A DNA stretch of 64,000 nucleotides from Rhodococcus sp. OK302. Its GTDB lineage: Bacteria; Actinomycetota; Actinomycetes; Mycobacteriales; Mycobacteriaceae. Location of the stretch: assembly GCF_002245895.1 (NCBI RefSeq), contig NZ_NPJZ01000001.1, forward strand, positions 3,880,501-3,944,500, written 5' to 3'. Shown piece after piece: positions 18,270-29,200 of the stretch. Within the stretch, counting starts at the first letter, position 1; every line of letters starts with the position of its first letter. The translations under genes and the position numbers were made by a program. The notes below the pieces were generated by a model that had not been told where the DNA came from, searched no databases, and saw only the letters and a list, made by a program, of their open reading frames with translations.

Positions 18270-18299
18270 TTGCCCTTAGTGGACCTGCGCGGGTAATTC
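18270..18299 (+). promoter_or_regulatory. Predicted suf operon promoter
   Basis: TTGCCC (18270-18275) and TAATTC (18294-18299) are separated by 18 bases, placing the transcription start at about 18305, inside the SufR-type operator. Prediction from consensus only. Confidence 0.5.
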
Positions 18300-18303
18300 C
18301 GTC

Positions 18304-18318
18304 ACACTTGTGTTGTGA
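18304..18318 (+). promoter_or_regulatory. SufR operator
   Basis: ACACT-TGTGT-TGTGA matches exactly the ACACT-N5-TGTGA motif that I recall being reported for M. tuberculosis SufR at its own promoter. It overlaps the predicted start point of the suf transcript, as expected for autorepression by holo-SufR. Confidence 0.75.
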
Positions 18319-18350
18319 AAGAAATGCGACAGGTACTCGAAGCAAGGAAG

Positions 18351-18404
18351 ATGCAGGTCAGAATGCTGCAGCCTCCTCGCAGAGTGCTGTCGCAGCACCG
18401 GTAA
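18351..18404 (+). CDS. Possible 17-residue leader peptide ahead of sufR
   Basis: ATG 18351 is preceded directly by AAGGAAG, the best ribosome site in the leader. The frame reads 17 codons (MQVRMLQPP...) and stops with TAA at 18402-18404, two bases before the GTG that I assign to sufR (TAACGGTG). Translation of this mini-ORF could deliver ribosomes to the poorly marked sufR start. No cysteines are present. Real translation is unproven. Confidence 0.4.
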   Translation: MQVRMLQPPRRVLSQHR

Positions 18405-18406
18405 CG

Positions 18407-19060
18407 GTGAGTGTCGAGGGGCAGACCCGTGCTGCAGTAGTCAAGTTGCTGCTCGAAGAGGGCCCCATCACAGCCTCCGAAATCGGTACTCGACTGGGCC
18501 TTAGCGCTGCAGGTGTCCGACGTCACATCGACGCATTGATCGAATCCGGTGAAGCTCGCGCTGCATCGGCGTCGTCGCTCCGTCAGCGTGGACGTGGACG
18601 CCCGGCCAAGCAGTTTCAGATCACCGCCACCGGACGCGGCCGTCTCGGTCATGCCTACGACGATCTTGCCGGAGCCGCAATGCGTCAGCTCCGCGAAATC
18701 GGCGGAGATGCGGCAATCGAGGAGTTTGCGAAGCGTCGAGTCCAGGCAATCGTGGGAGACGTCGAACCGGCCGATCCCACCGACGTCGCGAATGTGGAGG
18801 CGACAGCAGACGCTATCGCCGAAGCATTCAACTCCGTCGGATTTGCCGCCTCGACCAGGCCGGTGGGTAACGGCGTTCAGATCTGCCAGCACCACTGCCC
18901 CGTTTCGCATGTGGCAGAGGAGTTTCCGGAGCTGTGCGACGCCGAACAGGAAGCGTTCCGTCAACTGCTCGGCACGCACGTTCAACGTCTCGCGACCATC
19001 GCGAACGGTGACTGTGCCTGCACGACACACGTTCCCCTCGTATCGAACGGGAGCAGATGA
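18407..19060 (+). CDS. sufR: SufR, Fe-S-sensing repressor of the suf operon
   Basis: 217 residues. ArsR/DeoR-like winged helix near the N-terminus (TASEIGTRLGLSAAGVRRHIDALIESGEA) and C-terminal cluster ligands in CQHHCPVSHVAEEFPELC followed by a CAC motif. It represses the suf genes when its 4Fe-4S cluster is intact. The open frame runs upstream to 18047 without a credible site and through the operator, so the true start must lie after 18318; the only in-frame candidate is GTG 18407, which lacks its own Shine-Dalgarno but follows the stop of a mini-ORF. First gene of sufR-B-D-C-S-U-T. The family call is secure, the start less so. Confidence 0.92.
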   Translation: MSVEGQTRAAVVKLLLEEGPITASEIGTRLGLSAAGVRRHIDALIESGEARAASASSLRQRGRGRPAKQFQITATGRGRLGHAYDDLAGAAMRQLREIGGDAAIEEFAKRRVQAIVGDVEPADPTDVANVEATADAIAEAFNSVGFAASTRPVGNGVQICQHHCPVSHVAEEFPELCDAEQEAFRQLLGTHVQRLATIANGDCACTTHVPLVSNGSR

Positions 19061-19115
19061 AACTTCTCGACCGTTAACCCCCAAATTTTCCCGTTAGTTC
19101 TTCACAGTCAGAATT

Positions 19116-19156
19116 GCTTGCCTCGCTTCGAACTCAGCCCTCGTAGCGAAGTAAGC
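19116..19156 (+). promoter_or_regulatory. Imperfect inverted repeat between sufR and sufB
   Basis: Arms 19116-19130 and 19142-19156 pair at 13 of 15 positions (one G-U, two mismatches) around an 11-base loop. It may be a hairpin tuning sufR against sufB, or a protein site; it contains no ACACT/TGTGA motif. Confidence 0.35.
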
Positions 19157-19191
19157 AGCCGTCAAGAAACAAGACTCCGGAAGGAGCTCGC

Positions 19192-20652
19192 ATGACCGTC
19201 ACATCAGACCAGGCGACTACCACTGCAGCTGCAGGCACCGAGCCGCTCACGCAGGACGAGGCCATTGCTTCCCTCGGTCATTACGGCTACGGCTGGTCCG
19301 ATTCCGACGTAGCCGGAGCCAGCGCCCAGCGCGGTCTCTCCGAGGCTGTCGTGCGGGACATCTCTGCGAAGAAGAGCGAGCCGGAGTGGATGCTCGACAT
19401 CCGTCTCAAGGCTCTGCGCACCTTCGAGAAGAAGCCGATGCCGAACTGGGGCTCCGACCTCGAAGGCATCCACTTCGACAACATCAAGTACTTCGTGCGC
19501 TCGAGCGAGAAGCAGGCCGAGTCCTGGGAAGACCTGCCCGAAGACATCAAGAACACGTACGACAAGCTCGGCATCCCCGAGGCCGAGAAGCAGCGCCTGG
19601 TTGCCGGCGTCGCAGCTCAGTACGAGTCCGAGGTTGTCTACCACTCGATCCGTGAGGATCTCGAGCAGCAGGGTGTCATCTTCCTCGACACCGACACCGG
19701 CCTCAAGACGCATCCGGAACTGTTCCGCGAGTACTTCGGTTCGGTAATCCCGGCCGGCGACAACAAGTTCTCCGCGCTCAACACCGCTGTGTGGTCCGGT
19801 GGCTCGTTCATCTACGTCCCCCCGGGCGTGCATGTCGACATCCCGCTGCAGGCGTACTTCCGCATCAACACCGAGAACATGGGGCAGTTCGAGCGCACCC
19901 TGATCATCGTCGACGAGAACGCCTCCGTGCACTACGTCGAAGGTTGCACCGCGCCGATCTACAAGTCCGATTCACTGCACTCGGCTGTTGTCGAGATCAT
20001 CGTGAAGAAGGGCGGCCACTGCCGCTACACGACCATCCAGAACTGGTCCAACAACGTCTACAACCTGGTGACGAAGCGCACCAAGGTCGAAGCCGGTGGA
20101 TCGATGGAGTGGATCGACGGCAACATCGGTTCCAAGGTCACCATGAAGTACCCGGCCGTCTGGCTGATGGGTGAGTACGCCCGCGGTGAAGTTCTCTCCG
20201 TCGCATTCTCGGGCGAGGGACAGCACCAGGACACCGGCGCCAAGATGCTCCACCTCGCGCCGCACACCTCGTCGACCATCATCAGCAAGTCCGTCGCCCG
20301 TGGCGGTGGACGCGCGTCGTACCGCGGCCTGGTGCAGATCAACAAGGGTGCTCACGGTTCCAAGTCGACCGTCAAGTGTGACGCTCTGCTGGTCGACCAG
20401 ATCAGCCGCAGCGACACCTACCCGTACGTCGACATCCGCGAGGACGACGTCACGATGGGCCACGAGGCCACAGTCTCCAAGGTCAGCGACGATCAGCTCT
20501 TCTACCTGATGAGCCGCGGCCTGACCGAGGACGAGGCGATGGCCACCATCGTCCGTGGATTCGTCGAGCCCATCGCGAAGGAACTCCCCATGGAGTACGC
20601 GCTCGAGCTCAACCGCCTTATCGAACTTCAGATGGAAGGGGCTGTGGGTTAG
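19192..20652 (+). CDS. sufB: SufB, Fe-S cluster scaffold subunit
   Basis: Central scaffold of the SufBC2D complex, on which Fe-S clusters are assembled. 486 residues with an uninterrupted core: [61 protein letters not shown], and the C-terminal [26 protein letters not shown] strong ribosome site (GGAAGGAG) precedes the ATG. Unlike M. tuberculosis SufB there is no intein. The stop overlaps the sufD start by one base (TAGTG). Confidence 0.97.
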   Translation: MTVTSDQATTTAAAGTEPLTQDEAIASLGHYGYGWSDSDVAGASAQRGLSEAVVRDISAKKSEPEWMLDIRLKALRTFEKKPMPNWGSDLEGIHFDNIKYFVRSSEKQAESWEDLPEDIKNTYDKLGIPEAEKQRLVAGVAAQYESEVVYHSIREDLEQQGVIFLDTDTGLKTHPELFREYFGSVIPAGDNKFSALNTAVWSGGSFIYVPPGVHVDIPLQAYFRINTENMGQFERTLIIVDENASVHYVEGCTAPIYKSDSLHSAVVEIIVKKGGHCRYTTIQNWSNNVYNLVTKRTKVEAGGSMEWIDGNIGSKVTMKYPAVWLMGEYARGEVLSVAFSGEGQHQDTGAKMLHLAPHTSSTIISKSVARGGGRASYRGLVQINKGAHGSKSTVKCDALLVDQISRSDTYPYVDIREDDVTMGHEATVSKVSDDQLFYLMSRGLTEDEAMATIVRGFVEPIAKELPMEYALELNRLIELQMEGAVG

Positions 20653-21872
20653 TGACCACGCCAGAAACCGGTGTAATCGGGGCAGTTGCAGGGGAAAACC
20701 CGGCCGCTCCAGTCAAGCGAGCATCTACAGGCTCACCCATCACCAACAAGGGTGAAGCATTCGCGTCGTACGACGTCAATGCATTCGAGGTTCCCGGCGG
20801 ACGCGACGAGATCTGGCGGTTCACCCCGCTGCGTCGTCTGCGCGGCCTGCACGACGGCAGTGCTGTTGCCAACGCGGCAATCACCGTTGACGTCGAGGCT
20901 GGTGCCGACGTCACCGTCGAGACCGTCGGTCGTGACGACGAGCGTTTGGGCAAGGCCGGCGTTCCTGCCGATCGCATTGCGGCACAGGCGTACTCGAGCT
21001 TCGAAGCAGCAACGGTTGTTTCCGTTGGTGCCGAAATTGAGGTCGAGAAGCCGGTAGTCGTCACCATAACGGGCCCCGGCGTCGACAAGGTCGCCTACGG
21101 ACACACCCAGATTCGTCTGGCTCAGTTCGCCAAGGCAACGGTCATCATCGATCAGCGTGGCAGCGGAACCTTCGCGGAGAACGTCGAATTCGTTCTCGGT
21201 GACAGTGCGCACCTGACCGTTGTCGCAGTTCAGGATTGGGCTGAAGACGCCGTCCACGTGACGTCGCATCACGCTCGACTGAGCCGTGACGCCGTTCTTC
21301 GCCACACCTCGATCAGCCTCGGCGGCGACCTCGTTCGCCTGTCGGCCACGGTCAAGTACGACGGCCCCGGCGGCGACGCCGAACTGCTCGGCGTGTACTT
21401 CGCCGACGACGGTCAGCATCTGGAACAGCGTCTGCTCGTGGATCATTCGCAGCCCAACTGCAAGTCCAACGTGGTCTACAAGGGTGCGCTGCAGGGCGAT
21501 CCCCACTCGAGCAAGCCTGATGCGCACACAGTGTGGATCGGCGACGTTCTGATTCGTGCGGCAGCCGAAGGCACCGACACCTTCGAACTGAACCGCAACC
21601 TGGTTCTCACCGACGGCGCCCGCGCCGACTCGGTGCCGAACCTCGAAATCGAGACCGGTGAGATCGTCGGAGCCGGGCACGCCAGTGCCACCGGACGTTT
21701 CGACGACGAGCAGCTGTTCTACCTACGTGCTCGCGGTATCCCGGAGGATCAGGCGCGTCGTCTGGTCGTGCGTGGGTTCTTCCACGAAATCATCAACAAG
21801 ATCGCTGTCCCCGAGGTGCGCGATCGCCTCGAAGCCGCGGTCGAAGCCGAACTCGCTGCCGTCGGCTCCTGA
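20652..21872 (+). CDS. sufD: SufD, Fe-S assembly subunit
   Basis: SufB paralogue forming the SufBC2D scaffold. 406 residues, GTG start sharing a base with the sufB stop. The N-terminal half has FEVPGGRDEIWRFTPLRRL, the usual SufD entry motif; the C-terminal beta-helix has the SKPDAHTVWIGDV segment and GAGHASATGRFDDEQLFYLRARGI, which parallels the SufB tail. Co-translated with sufB; the order B-D-C-S-U-T is the actinobacterial standard. Confidence 0.96.
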   Translation: MTTPETGVIGAVAGENPAAPVKRASTGSPITNKGEAFASYDVNAFEVPGGRDEIWRFTPLRRLRGLHDGSAVANAAITVDVEAGADVTVETVGRDDERLGKAGVPADRIAAQAYSSFEAATVVSVGAEIEVEKPVVVTITGPGVDKVAYGHTQIRLAQFAKATVIIDQRGSGTFAENVEFVLGDSAHLTVVAVQDWAEDAVHVTSHHARLSRDAVLRHTSISLGGDLVRLSATVKYDGPGGDAELLGVYFADDGQHLEQRLLVDHSQPNCKSNVVYKGALQGDPHSSKPDAHTVWIGDVLIRAAAEGTDTFELNRNLVLTDGARADSVPNLEIETGEIVGAGHASATGRFDDEQLFYLRARGIPEDQARRLVVRGFFHEIINKIAVPEVRDRLEAAVEAELAAVGS

Positions 21873-21904
21873 CCGCCAGCTACTTCTCATCTTGAAGGAA
21901 TTTC

Positions 21905-23979
<2,075 letters not shown>

Positions 23980-23982
23980 AGT

Positions 23983-24459
23983 ATGCGTATGGAGCAGATG
24001 TACCAGGAAGTGATCCTCGATCACTACAAACATCCGCACGGCCGCGGTTTGCGTGAACCGTTCGGTGCCGAAGTGCATCACGTCAACCCCACGTGCGGCG
24101 ACGAGGTAACCCTTCGGGTGCAGATCGCGGACGACGGAAGTGTCGCCGACGTGTCCTACGACGGCCAGGGCTGTTCGATCAGCCAGGCGTCGACGTCGGT
24201 ACTCAACGATCTCGTGATCGGCATGCAGGTTACCGACGCGCTCGAAACCGTCGCCGCATTCAGCGAGATGGTCAGCAGTCGCGGCAAGGTAGAGGGCGAC
24301 GAGGATGTACTCGGCGACGGTATTGCCTTTGTCGGAGTTTCGAAGTACCCGGCACGCGTGAAGTGCGCGTTGCTCGGATGGATGGCGTTCAAGGATGCAG
24401 TCGTTCAGATAGTGGACGGCAAAACCGAATTGGTCGACACGACTAAAGGACAGGGATAA
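23983..24459 (+). CDS. sufU: SufU, zinc-dependent sulfurtransferase
   Basis: Takes persulfide from SufS and passes it to SufB. 158 residues starting MRMEQMYQEVILDHYKHPHG. The four zinc/sulfur ligands are visible: Cys and Asp in PTCGDEV, Cys in GQGCSISQAS, and Cys in VKCALLGW. The insertion between the second and third ligands that separates SufU from IscU is present (ETVAAFSEMVSSRGKVEGDED). Its stop TAA overlaps the next ATG by one base (TAATG). Confidence 0.95.
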   Translation: MRMEQMYQEVILDHYKHPHGRGLREPFGAEVHHVNPTCGDEVTLRVQIADDGSVADVSYDGQGCSISQASTSVLNDLVIGMQVTDALETVAAFSEMVSSRGKVEGDEDVLGDGIAFVGVSKYPARVKCALLGWMAFKDAVVQIVDGKTELVDTTKGQG

Positions 24460-24881
24460 TGACCGAGACACAATCAGAGCAGGCGTCCGAGGTGACTGCA
24501 CCGGTCAACCCGAACCCCGATTCCACGGCGGAATTCGGTGGCGCCCAGGGCACCGGTACCGTCCCGTCGCCGGAGCGCCTCGACGAACTCGAAGAAGCGA
24601 TGCGCGACGTCGTGGACCCCGAACTGGGTATCAACGTCGTTGATCTCGGTCTGGTGTACGGACTGTACGAGGACGACGGAATTGTCACCGTCGACATGAC
24701 TTTGACGTCGGCTGCATGTCCTTTGACGGATGTCATCGAGGATCAGGCGCGCGGTGCATTGGTGCGTAGCGACCTATGCACTGACATGAAGATCAACTGG
24801 GTGTGGCTGCCGCCGTGGGGCCCGGACAAGATCACCGAAGACGGCCGCGAGCAGCTCCGCGCTTTGGGTTTCACCGTCTGA
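24459..24881 (+). CDS. sufT: SufT-like MIP18-family (DUF59) protein
   Basis: 140 residues: an Ala/Pro/Thr-rich N-terminal tail of about 40 residues, then the DUF59 core with DVVDPELGINVVDLGLVYG, the conserved TSAACPLTD cysteine motif, and WVWLPPWGPDKITEDGREQLRALGF. DUF59 proteins act as auxiliary factors in maturation of Fe-S proteins. Last gene of the suf operon, translationally coupled to sufU, and followed by a terminator. Corresponds in position to Rv1466. Confidence 0.93.
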   Translation: MTETQSEQASEVTAPVNPNPDSTAEFGGAQGTGTVPSPERLDELEEAMRDVVDPELGINVVDLGLVYGLYEDDGIVTVDMTLTSAACPLTDVIEDQARGALVRSDLCTDMKINWVWLPPWGPDKITEDGREQLRALGFTV

Positions 24882-24916
24882 CGGAAGTTCTTCCTGCACG
24901 GACATTTTTGATGGCG

Positions 24917-24947
24917 AACGCCGGTACCTGATCCAGGTGCCGGCGTT
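24917..24947 (+). terminator. Terminator of the suf operon
   Basis: AACGCCGGTACCTG (24917-24930) pairs with CAGGTGCCGGCGTT (24934-24947) with one G-U pair and a 3-base loop, 35 bases after the sufT stop. Confidence 0.75.
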
Positions 24948-25043
24948 TGTCGTTATGTCCGGTAACGCCGTTATGTGGTCGTGCGATGTTTACCATTGAA
25001 GCGCTCTGCCCGTCTAGTGACATACGTCCCGAGGGAGATTTGT

Positions 25044-28000
25044 GTGAAACGCAGTCCCGGTCGAAGAAGCGGATTCGGAACACCACCGGATCGCCAGATA
25101 CTTCGATCGAGTGAATTGTGCGCGCTCACTCCGCTTCAACAAGCAATCTTCGATTCACAGCAACGCCGACCGGATGTTCCGCTGTGTGTCAGTCACTACG
25201 TCGATGTGGCAGGGACACCGGATATTACGAGCCTGCAAGCGTCGATCGCGCAGGCCGGCCACGAATTCGGCTCAGACCTGATCTTGCAGGCATCGCAGGG
25301 CGTCGTGATGACTCGGATCGGCAAGGACGGGCTGGACCGTATCGAGGTCATCGATCTGCGCGGCGAATCAGATCCAGAATCGGCTGCCCAGAACTGGATG
25401 GGCAACGAATCCGTCCGCCCCCTTGATCTACTGTCCGATCCGCTAACCGGTAGTGCAGTTCTGGTGATCGGCGACGCACGATGGTTGTGGTACACCCGAA
25501 TTCACCAGATCGTGCTCGACGGGGCCGGAGCGCGTTCCATGACTGCCCGCGCAGCCCAGGTCTATACAGCCCTGGTTCGCAAGACGCCAGTTCCATTGAC
25601 TTCGGCACGGTCGGTGCACTCGATGACCGATACCGAACAGGCGTATCGCGGGTCGACGCGATGGGATGCCGACAGGCAGTACTGGGATGCCAAGCTCGCA
25701 GGCGCTCCGGTACGAACGTCGTTGGCTGAGCCTGGTGAGCTTACCTCCGCGAAGCCGCTGGTCAGATCGGCTACTGTGCCGCCTGGTGTGACCGCGTCGC
25801 TGGTGCATCTCGCGGAATCGCAGAGTGTCACCTTGTCGACCGTCGTGACTGCGTCGTTCGCAATGTACCTTGCGCGGATGACGGGTTCCGACGACCTCAT
25901 TCTCCGTCTTCCGGTCCCCGTAAGGACGACGCACAGCGTCCGGCAGTCGGGCGGAACGATGTCGAATATTGTTCCCCTACGGCTGATTGTCGATCCTCGC
26001 GTCGGTGTTGACGAATTGTTGCGGGCAGTCAAGTTCGAATTGGTTGGAGCGCTGCGTCATCAGAAGTACCGGGACCAGCGGCTACATCAGGGGCCGGTCC
26101 TTACTCTGAATCTGTTTCCAGTTGTACTCACCATCGGTGATGCTGAGGGTGTCCTGCACGGGTTCTCGGCCGGACCCGTCGAAGATCTGGACGTTGCGGT
26201 GAGCCAGGTTTCGCGGGACGCGGAACTCGAGATCAGTTTTGCGGCCAACCCTGATGCGTATACGGGCGAAGCGCTGACTGTTCATCATCGACGGTTCCTC
26301 GATTTCCTCGAACTATTCAGTGCCACCGAACCGCGGACCCAGTTGGTGGATGTGGACTCCCGAACCGGGATGGTCTGGGGTTCAGCTGTTCGGCATTCGC
26401 GCAATCTGGCCTACTGGAGCACCGTGCTGGCGTCACCCGCGCCGGAACTAGGATTGCTCGCCGCGCCTGTCGGCGAGCGTTCGTCAGCAGCGATCGTGAT
26501 CGACCCAGAGTTGTACCGCGGGCTCGAAGCGTTGGCAGATTCGATGTGTACCAGCATGTTCGTGCTGCTGCAGGCGGCAGTGGCAGGTCTCTTGCGGCGG
26601 ATGGGTTCGGCGTCGGAAATTTCGATCGGGATCTCGGTTCGTGGCTACGGAGCAACAACTGCAGACGAATTTGTGTCGATGTTTGCGAACCAACTTGTGC
26701 TCCGATCGGCGGTGGACACGAATGTGAGCCTGGCCCGGTTGATCGAGCAGATGGATGACGTCATCGTCGACGCCTTGATCCATGCTGATATTCGCTTGTC
26801 CGCAGTGATGGCACATGTCGGGGACGGGCGTTCGGTCGACTCCGGTCCACCGTTCCGCGTTCTGGTGTCTGCCCAAGATCCCATCGATACGCACCCACAG
26901 TTTCCCGAGGTCATGGTTGGAATTCCGGTCGGATTCGACCTCGCAGCCATGCCGGAAGTATATGTGGCGCTGCCAATTCCGCAGCGAAATTCCGATCGAC
27001 ATGTGCAACCGATCGTCGGATTCTTCGACTGCCTTTCGTCGCCGCAGCAGGTCGACGGCCTTGCATTTCGATTTGTTCGCATCCTTCGAGCGATGGTCGA
27101 CAACTCACATACTGCGCTCGGTTCCGTCGATCTCCTGCGTCCGGACGAGCGGAAAGAACTAATGGCTGCGACGCAACCGAACCCGGTGATCGGGGACCTC
27201 TCGGAGCGATTTGTACAGGTCGCGCTGGAGAATCCGGACGCAATCGCGGTGACATCGGATGCCGATCGGATTACCTACGGAGAACTGTTCGTGAGGTCGA
27301 ACAGGCTGGCGCACAAGCTGATCGGAATGGGGGTCGAGGCCGAGACTTTGGTTGCTATTCACCTGTCGGGGTCGGTCAACACAGTTGTCGCGATCATTGC
27401 CGTGCTCGAAGCCGGGGGAGCGTACTTCCTTCTCGACAGCAAGGGGCCCGCACTGCGACAGGCCTTCAAGCTGTGCGACGCGCAACCGCATTGCGTCATA
27501 GCTGATTCCGAAATTCCCGGCCAGGTTTTCGTGAGTACCGACGCGGACGGCTATTCGTCGGAGCGTCCCCAACGCACGGATCGGCGCGGTGCGAATGCTC
27601 TTGCGTACATCCAGTACTCGGGTCGCTCGTACGGATTGAGCGTGACACAGGGTGCCGCGATTGCGTCAGGGGCAGCGGGAATCTGGGGCGCGTTGTTGCA
27701 CGGCCGAACTCTGATCCCCAGCAACGACTTCCATTATCCCGGCGAATTTCCGCCGGTTCGGGGTCACTCCGTCTATGTTCTGGACGACCACTTGTCGCCG
27801 GTGCCGATCGGAGTCCCGGGGGAGATCTACATCATCGACGGCCACCTGCCGCGCGGATATCTCCGCAGACCAGGAAAAACGGCGGTCGATTTTGTGGCAG
27901 ATCCGTTCAATCGTGACGGGCGCCGCCTGTACCGCACTGGCGAACGGGGTCGTTGGACTGCAACGGGGCAACTCGAGCATCTGGAATACGGCGCGCGGAC

Positions 28001-28352
28001 AGCCTCAGTGCGAGGCGTCCGCGTCGACCTCGACGAGATCGATGCCGTAGTGACTGCACTACCCGGGGTCGAAGATTCCATCACCGTCGTGGCGGCCACT
28101 CCGGCCGGTGGCGCAGTGATCACCTATGTCAGAAGTGCACACACCGATAGTTCGCAGTCCATCGTCGACCTCAACGCGTTAGCGGCACACGCAATGGATC
28201 ATCTGCCGTCGTACATGGTTCCTGACAGCTTCCACGTCGTCGATTCGTTTCCCACCGGCGCCGACGGAAACATCGACATTGCTGCCCTTCCGTCGCCGAT
28301 CCTTGCGCCCATACCGGCGATCAGGCGCGTTTCCGACTCTTCTCAGCGTTAG
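25044..28352 (+). CDS. Degenerate NRPS-like protein (condensation-like plus eroded adenylation domain)
   Basis: 1102 residues from GTG 25044, preceded by GAGGGAG. The N-terminal condensation-like domain starts LTPLQQAIF; its HHxxxDG motif reads HQIVLDG (near residue 153), so the second, catalytic His is Gln. A further condensation-like segment follows (AYWSTVL to about residue 690). The adenylation part begins TYGELFVRSNRLA (near 743) but the TSGTTGxPKG loop is SGRSYGLS, roughly 250 residues including the core A4/A5 motifs are missing, A7 is LYRTGERGRW and the A10 lysine is lost (GADGNID). No carrier-protein serine motif or thioesterase follows. The frame is intact, so it is either a relic or a non-enzymatic scaffold; an active synthetase is unlikely. 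It is followed, with a 32-base overlap, by convergent ku. Confidence 0.8.
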   Translation: MKRSPGRRSGFGTPPDRQILRSSELCALTPLQQAIFDSQQRRPDVPLCVSHYVDVAGTPDITSLQASIAQAGHEFGSDLILQASQGVVMTRIGKDGLDRIEVIDLRGESDPESAAQNWMGNESVRPLDLLSDPLTGSAVLVIGDARWLWYTRIHQIVLDGAGARSMTARAAQVYTALVRKTPVPLTSARSVHSMTDTEQAYRGSTRWDADRQYWDAKLAGAPVRTSLAEPGELTSAKPLVRSATVPPGVTASLVHLAESQSVTLSTVVTASFAMYLARMTGSDDLILRLPVPVRTTHSVRQSGGTMSNIVPLRLIVDPRVGVDELLRAVKFELVGALRHQKYRDQRLHQGPVLTLNLFPVVLTIGDAEGVLHGFSAGPVEDLDVAVSQVSRDAELEISFAANPDAYTGEALTVHHRRFLDFLELFSATEPRTQLVDVDSRTGMVWGSAVRHSRNLAYWSTVLASPAPELGLLAAPVGERSSAAIVIDPELYRGLEALADSMCTSMFVLLQAAVAGLLRRMGSASEISIGISVRGYGATTADEFVSMFANQLVLRSAVDTNVSLARLIEQMDDVIVDALIHADIRLSAVMAHVGDGRSVDSGPPFRVLVSAQDPIDTHPQFPEVMVGIPVGFDLAAMPEVYVALPIPQRNSDRHVQPIVGFFDCLSSPQQVDGLAFRFVRILRAMVDNSHTALGSVDLLRPDERKELMAATQPNPVIGDLSERFVQVALENPDAIAVTSDADRITYGELFVRSNRLAHKLIGMGVEAETLVAIHLSGSVNTVVAIIAVLEAGGAYFLLDSKGPALRQAFKLCDAQPHCVIADSEIPGQVFVSTDADGYSSERPQRTDRRGANALAYIQYSGRSYGLSVTQGAAIASGAAGIWGALLHGRTLIPSNDFHYPGEFPPVRGHSVYVLDDHLSPVPIGVPGEIYIIDGHLPRGYLRRPGKTAVDFVADPFNRDGRRLYRTGERGRWTATGQLEHLEYGARTASVRGVRVDLDEIDAVVTALPGVEDSITVVAATPAGGAVITYVRSAHTDSSQSIVDLNALAAHAMDHLPSYMVPDSFHVVDSFPTGADGNIDIAALPSPILAPIPAIRRVSDSSQR

Positions 28353-29133
28353 ATTTTGCTTCGTCGACGCTGCGCTGCAAGGCAGCGACGAGGTCGACGA
28401 CGTCGGCGTCCTCACCACCGTGATCGACTTCGGCCGGAGGTATGACCTTCTTGCCGCCATTCTCGATCATCTCGTCGAGCAGTCCGCGAAGTTGAAGTTG
28501 ATAGTCGTCGGTGAATTCGGTCGGATCAAAATCCCCCGCCATGCTTTCCACGAGGGTCTGGGCCATCTTCAGTTCCTTGTCCTTCGGCTTTTCGACGCCG
28601 TCGAGTGAAGGGAACTCCGCGGCGCGCACCTCGTCGGGCCACAGCAACGTCTGGATAACCAGTACGCCGTCGCGGGCGCGCATCGCGGCGAGTCGAGTTT
28701 TCTGCCGCAAGGTGAAGTGAACGAGCGCAGTGCGGTCGCTCTCCGCCAGTACCGTCGAGAGAAGGACGTAGGCTTTCGGAGACGCCGAATCTGGTTCGAG
28801 AAAGTAACTTTTCTCGAAGAGGACAGGGTCGATTTGATCGTTCGGAACAAATTCGAGCACAGGGATTTCATGCTTTTCGGCGGCCGGCAGCTTGGTGAAA
28901 TCCTCGTCGGTGAGGATTACACGTGAGCCGTCTTCAGCGTCGTACGCCTTGTCGATATCAGCGAATTGGACGGTGTTTCCGCACTCCGAGCACACACGGT
29001 TGTATTTGATCCGGCCGCCGTCCTTGGCATGGACCTGGTGAAACTTGATGTCGTGGTCTTCGGTCGCGGAATACACCTTGACCGGAACATTGACCAGACC
29101 GAACGCAATCGAGCCTTTCCAAATCGAGCGCAT
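28321..29133 (-). CDS. ku: Ku, non-homologous end-joining DNA-binding protein
   Basis: Bacterial Ku homodimer that rings DNA ends and recruits LigD. 270 residues beginning MRSIWKGSIAFGLVNVPVKVYSATEDHD, the family hallmark; also CSECGNTV (zinc-like Cys pair), YFLEPD and RARDGVLVIQTLLWPDEVR. The C-terminus is short and basic (EKSRKRA), less extended than some mycobacterial forms. A longer frame to 29259 passes through a repeat and is not used. No ligD is in this window. Its last 32 bases overlap the end of the NRPS-like gene on the opposite strand. Confidence 0.95.
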   Translation of the reverse strand: MRSIWKGSIAFGLVNVPVKVYSATEDHDIKFHQVHAKDGGRIKYNRVCSECGNTVQFADIDKAYDAEDGSRVILTDEDFTKLPAAEKHEIPVLEFVPNDQIDPVLFEKSYFLEPDSASPKAYVLLSTVLAESDRTALVHFTLRQKTRLAAMRARDGVLVIQTLLWPDEVRAAEFPSLDGVEKPKDKELKMAQTLVESMAGDFDPTEFTDDYQLQLRGLLDEMIENGGKKVIPPAEVDHGGEDADVVDLVAALQRSVDEAKSNAEKSRKRA

Positions 29134-29200
29134 GGTTTCCATGATGGTCGCTGCCGGCCGATTGCGCGAGAGAAAGGAGTGGTTCACATCTAATTCTTCG

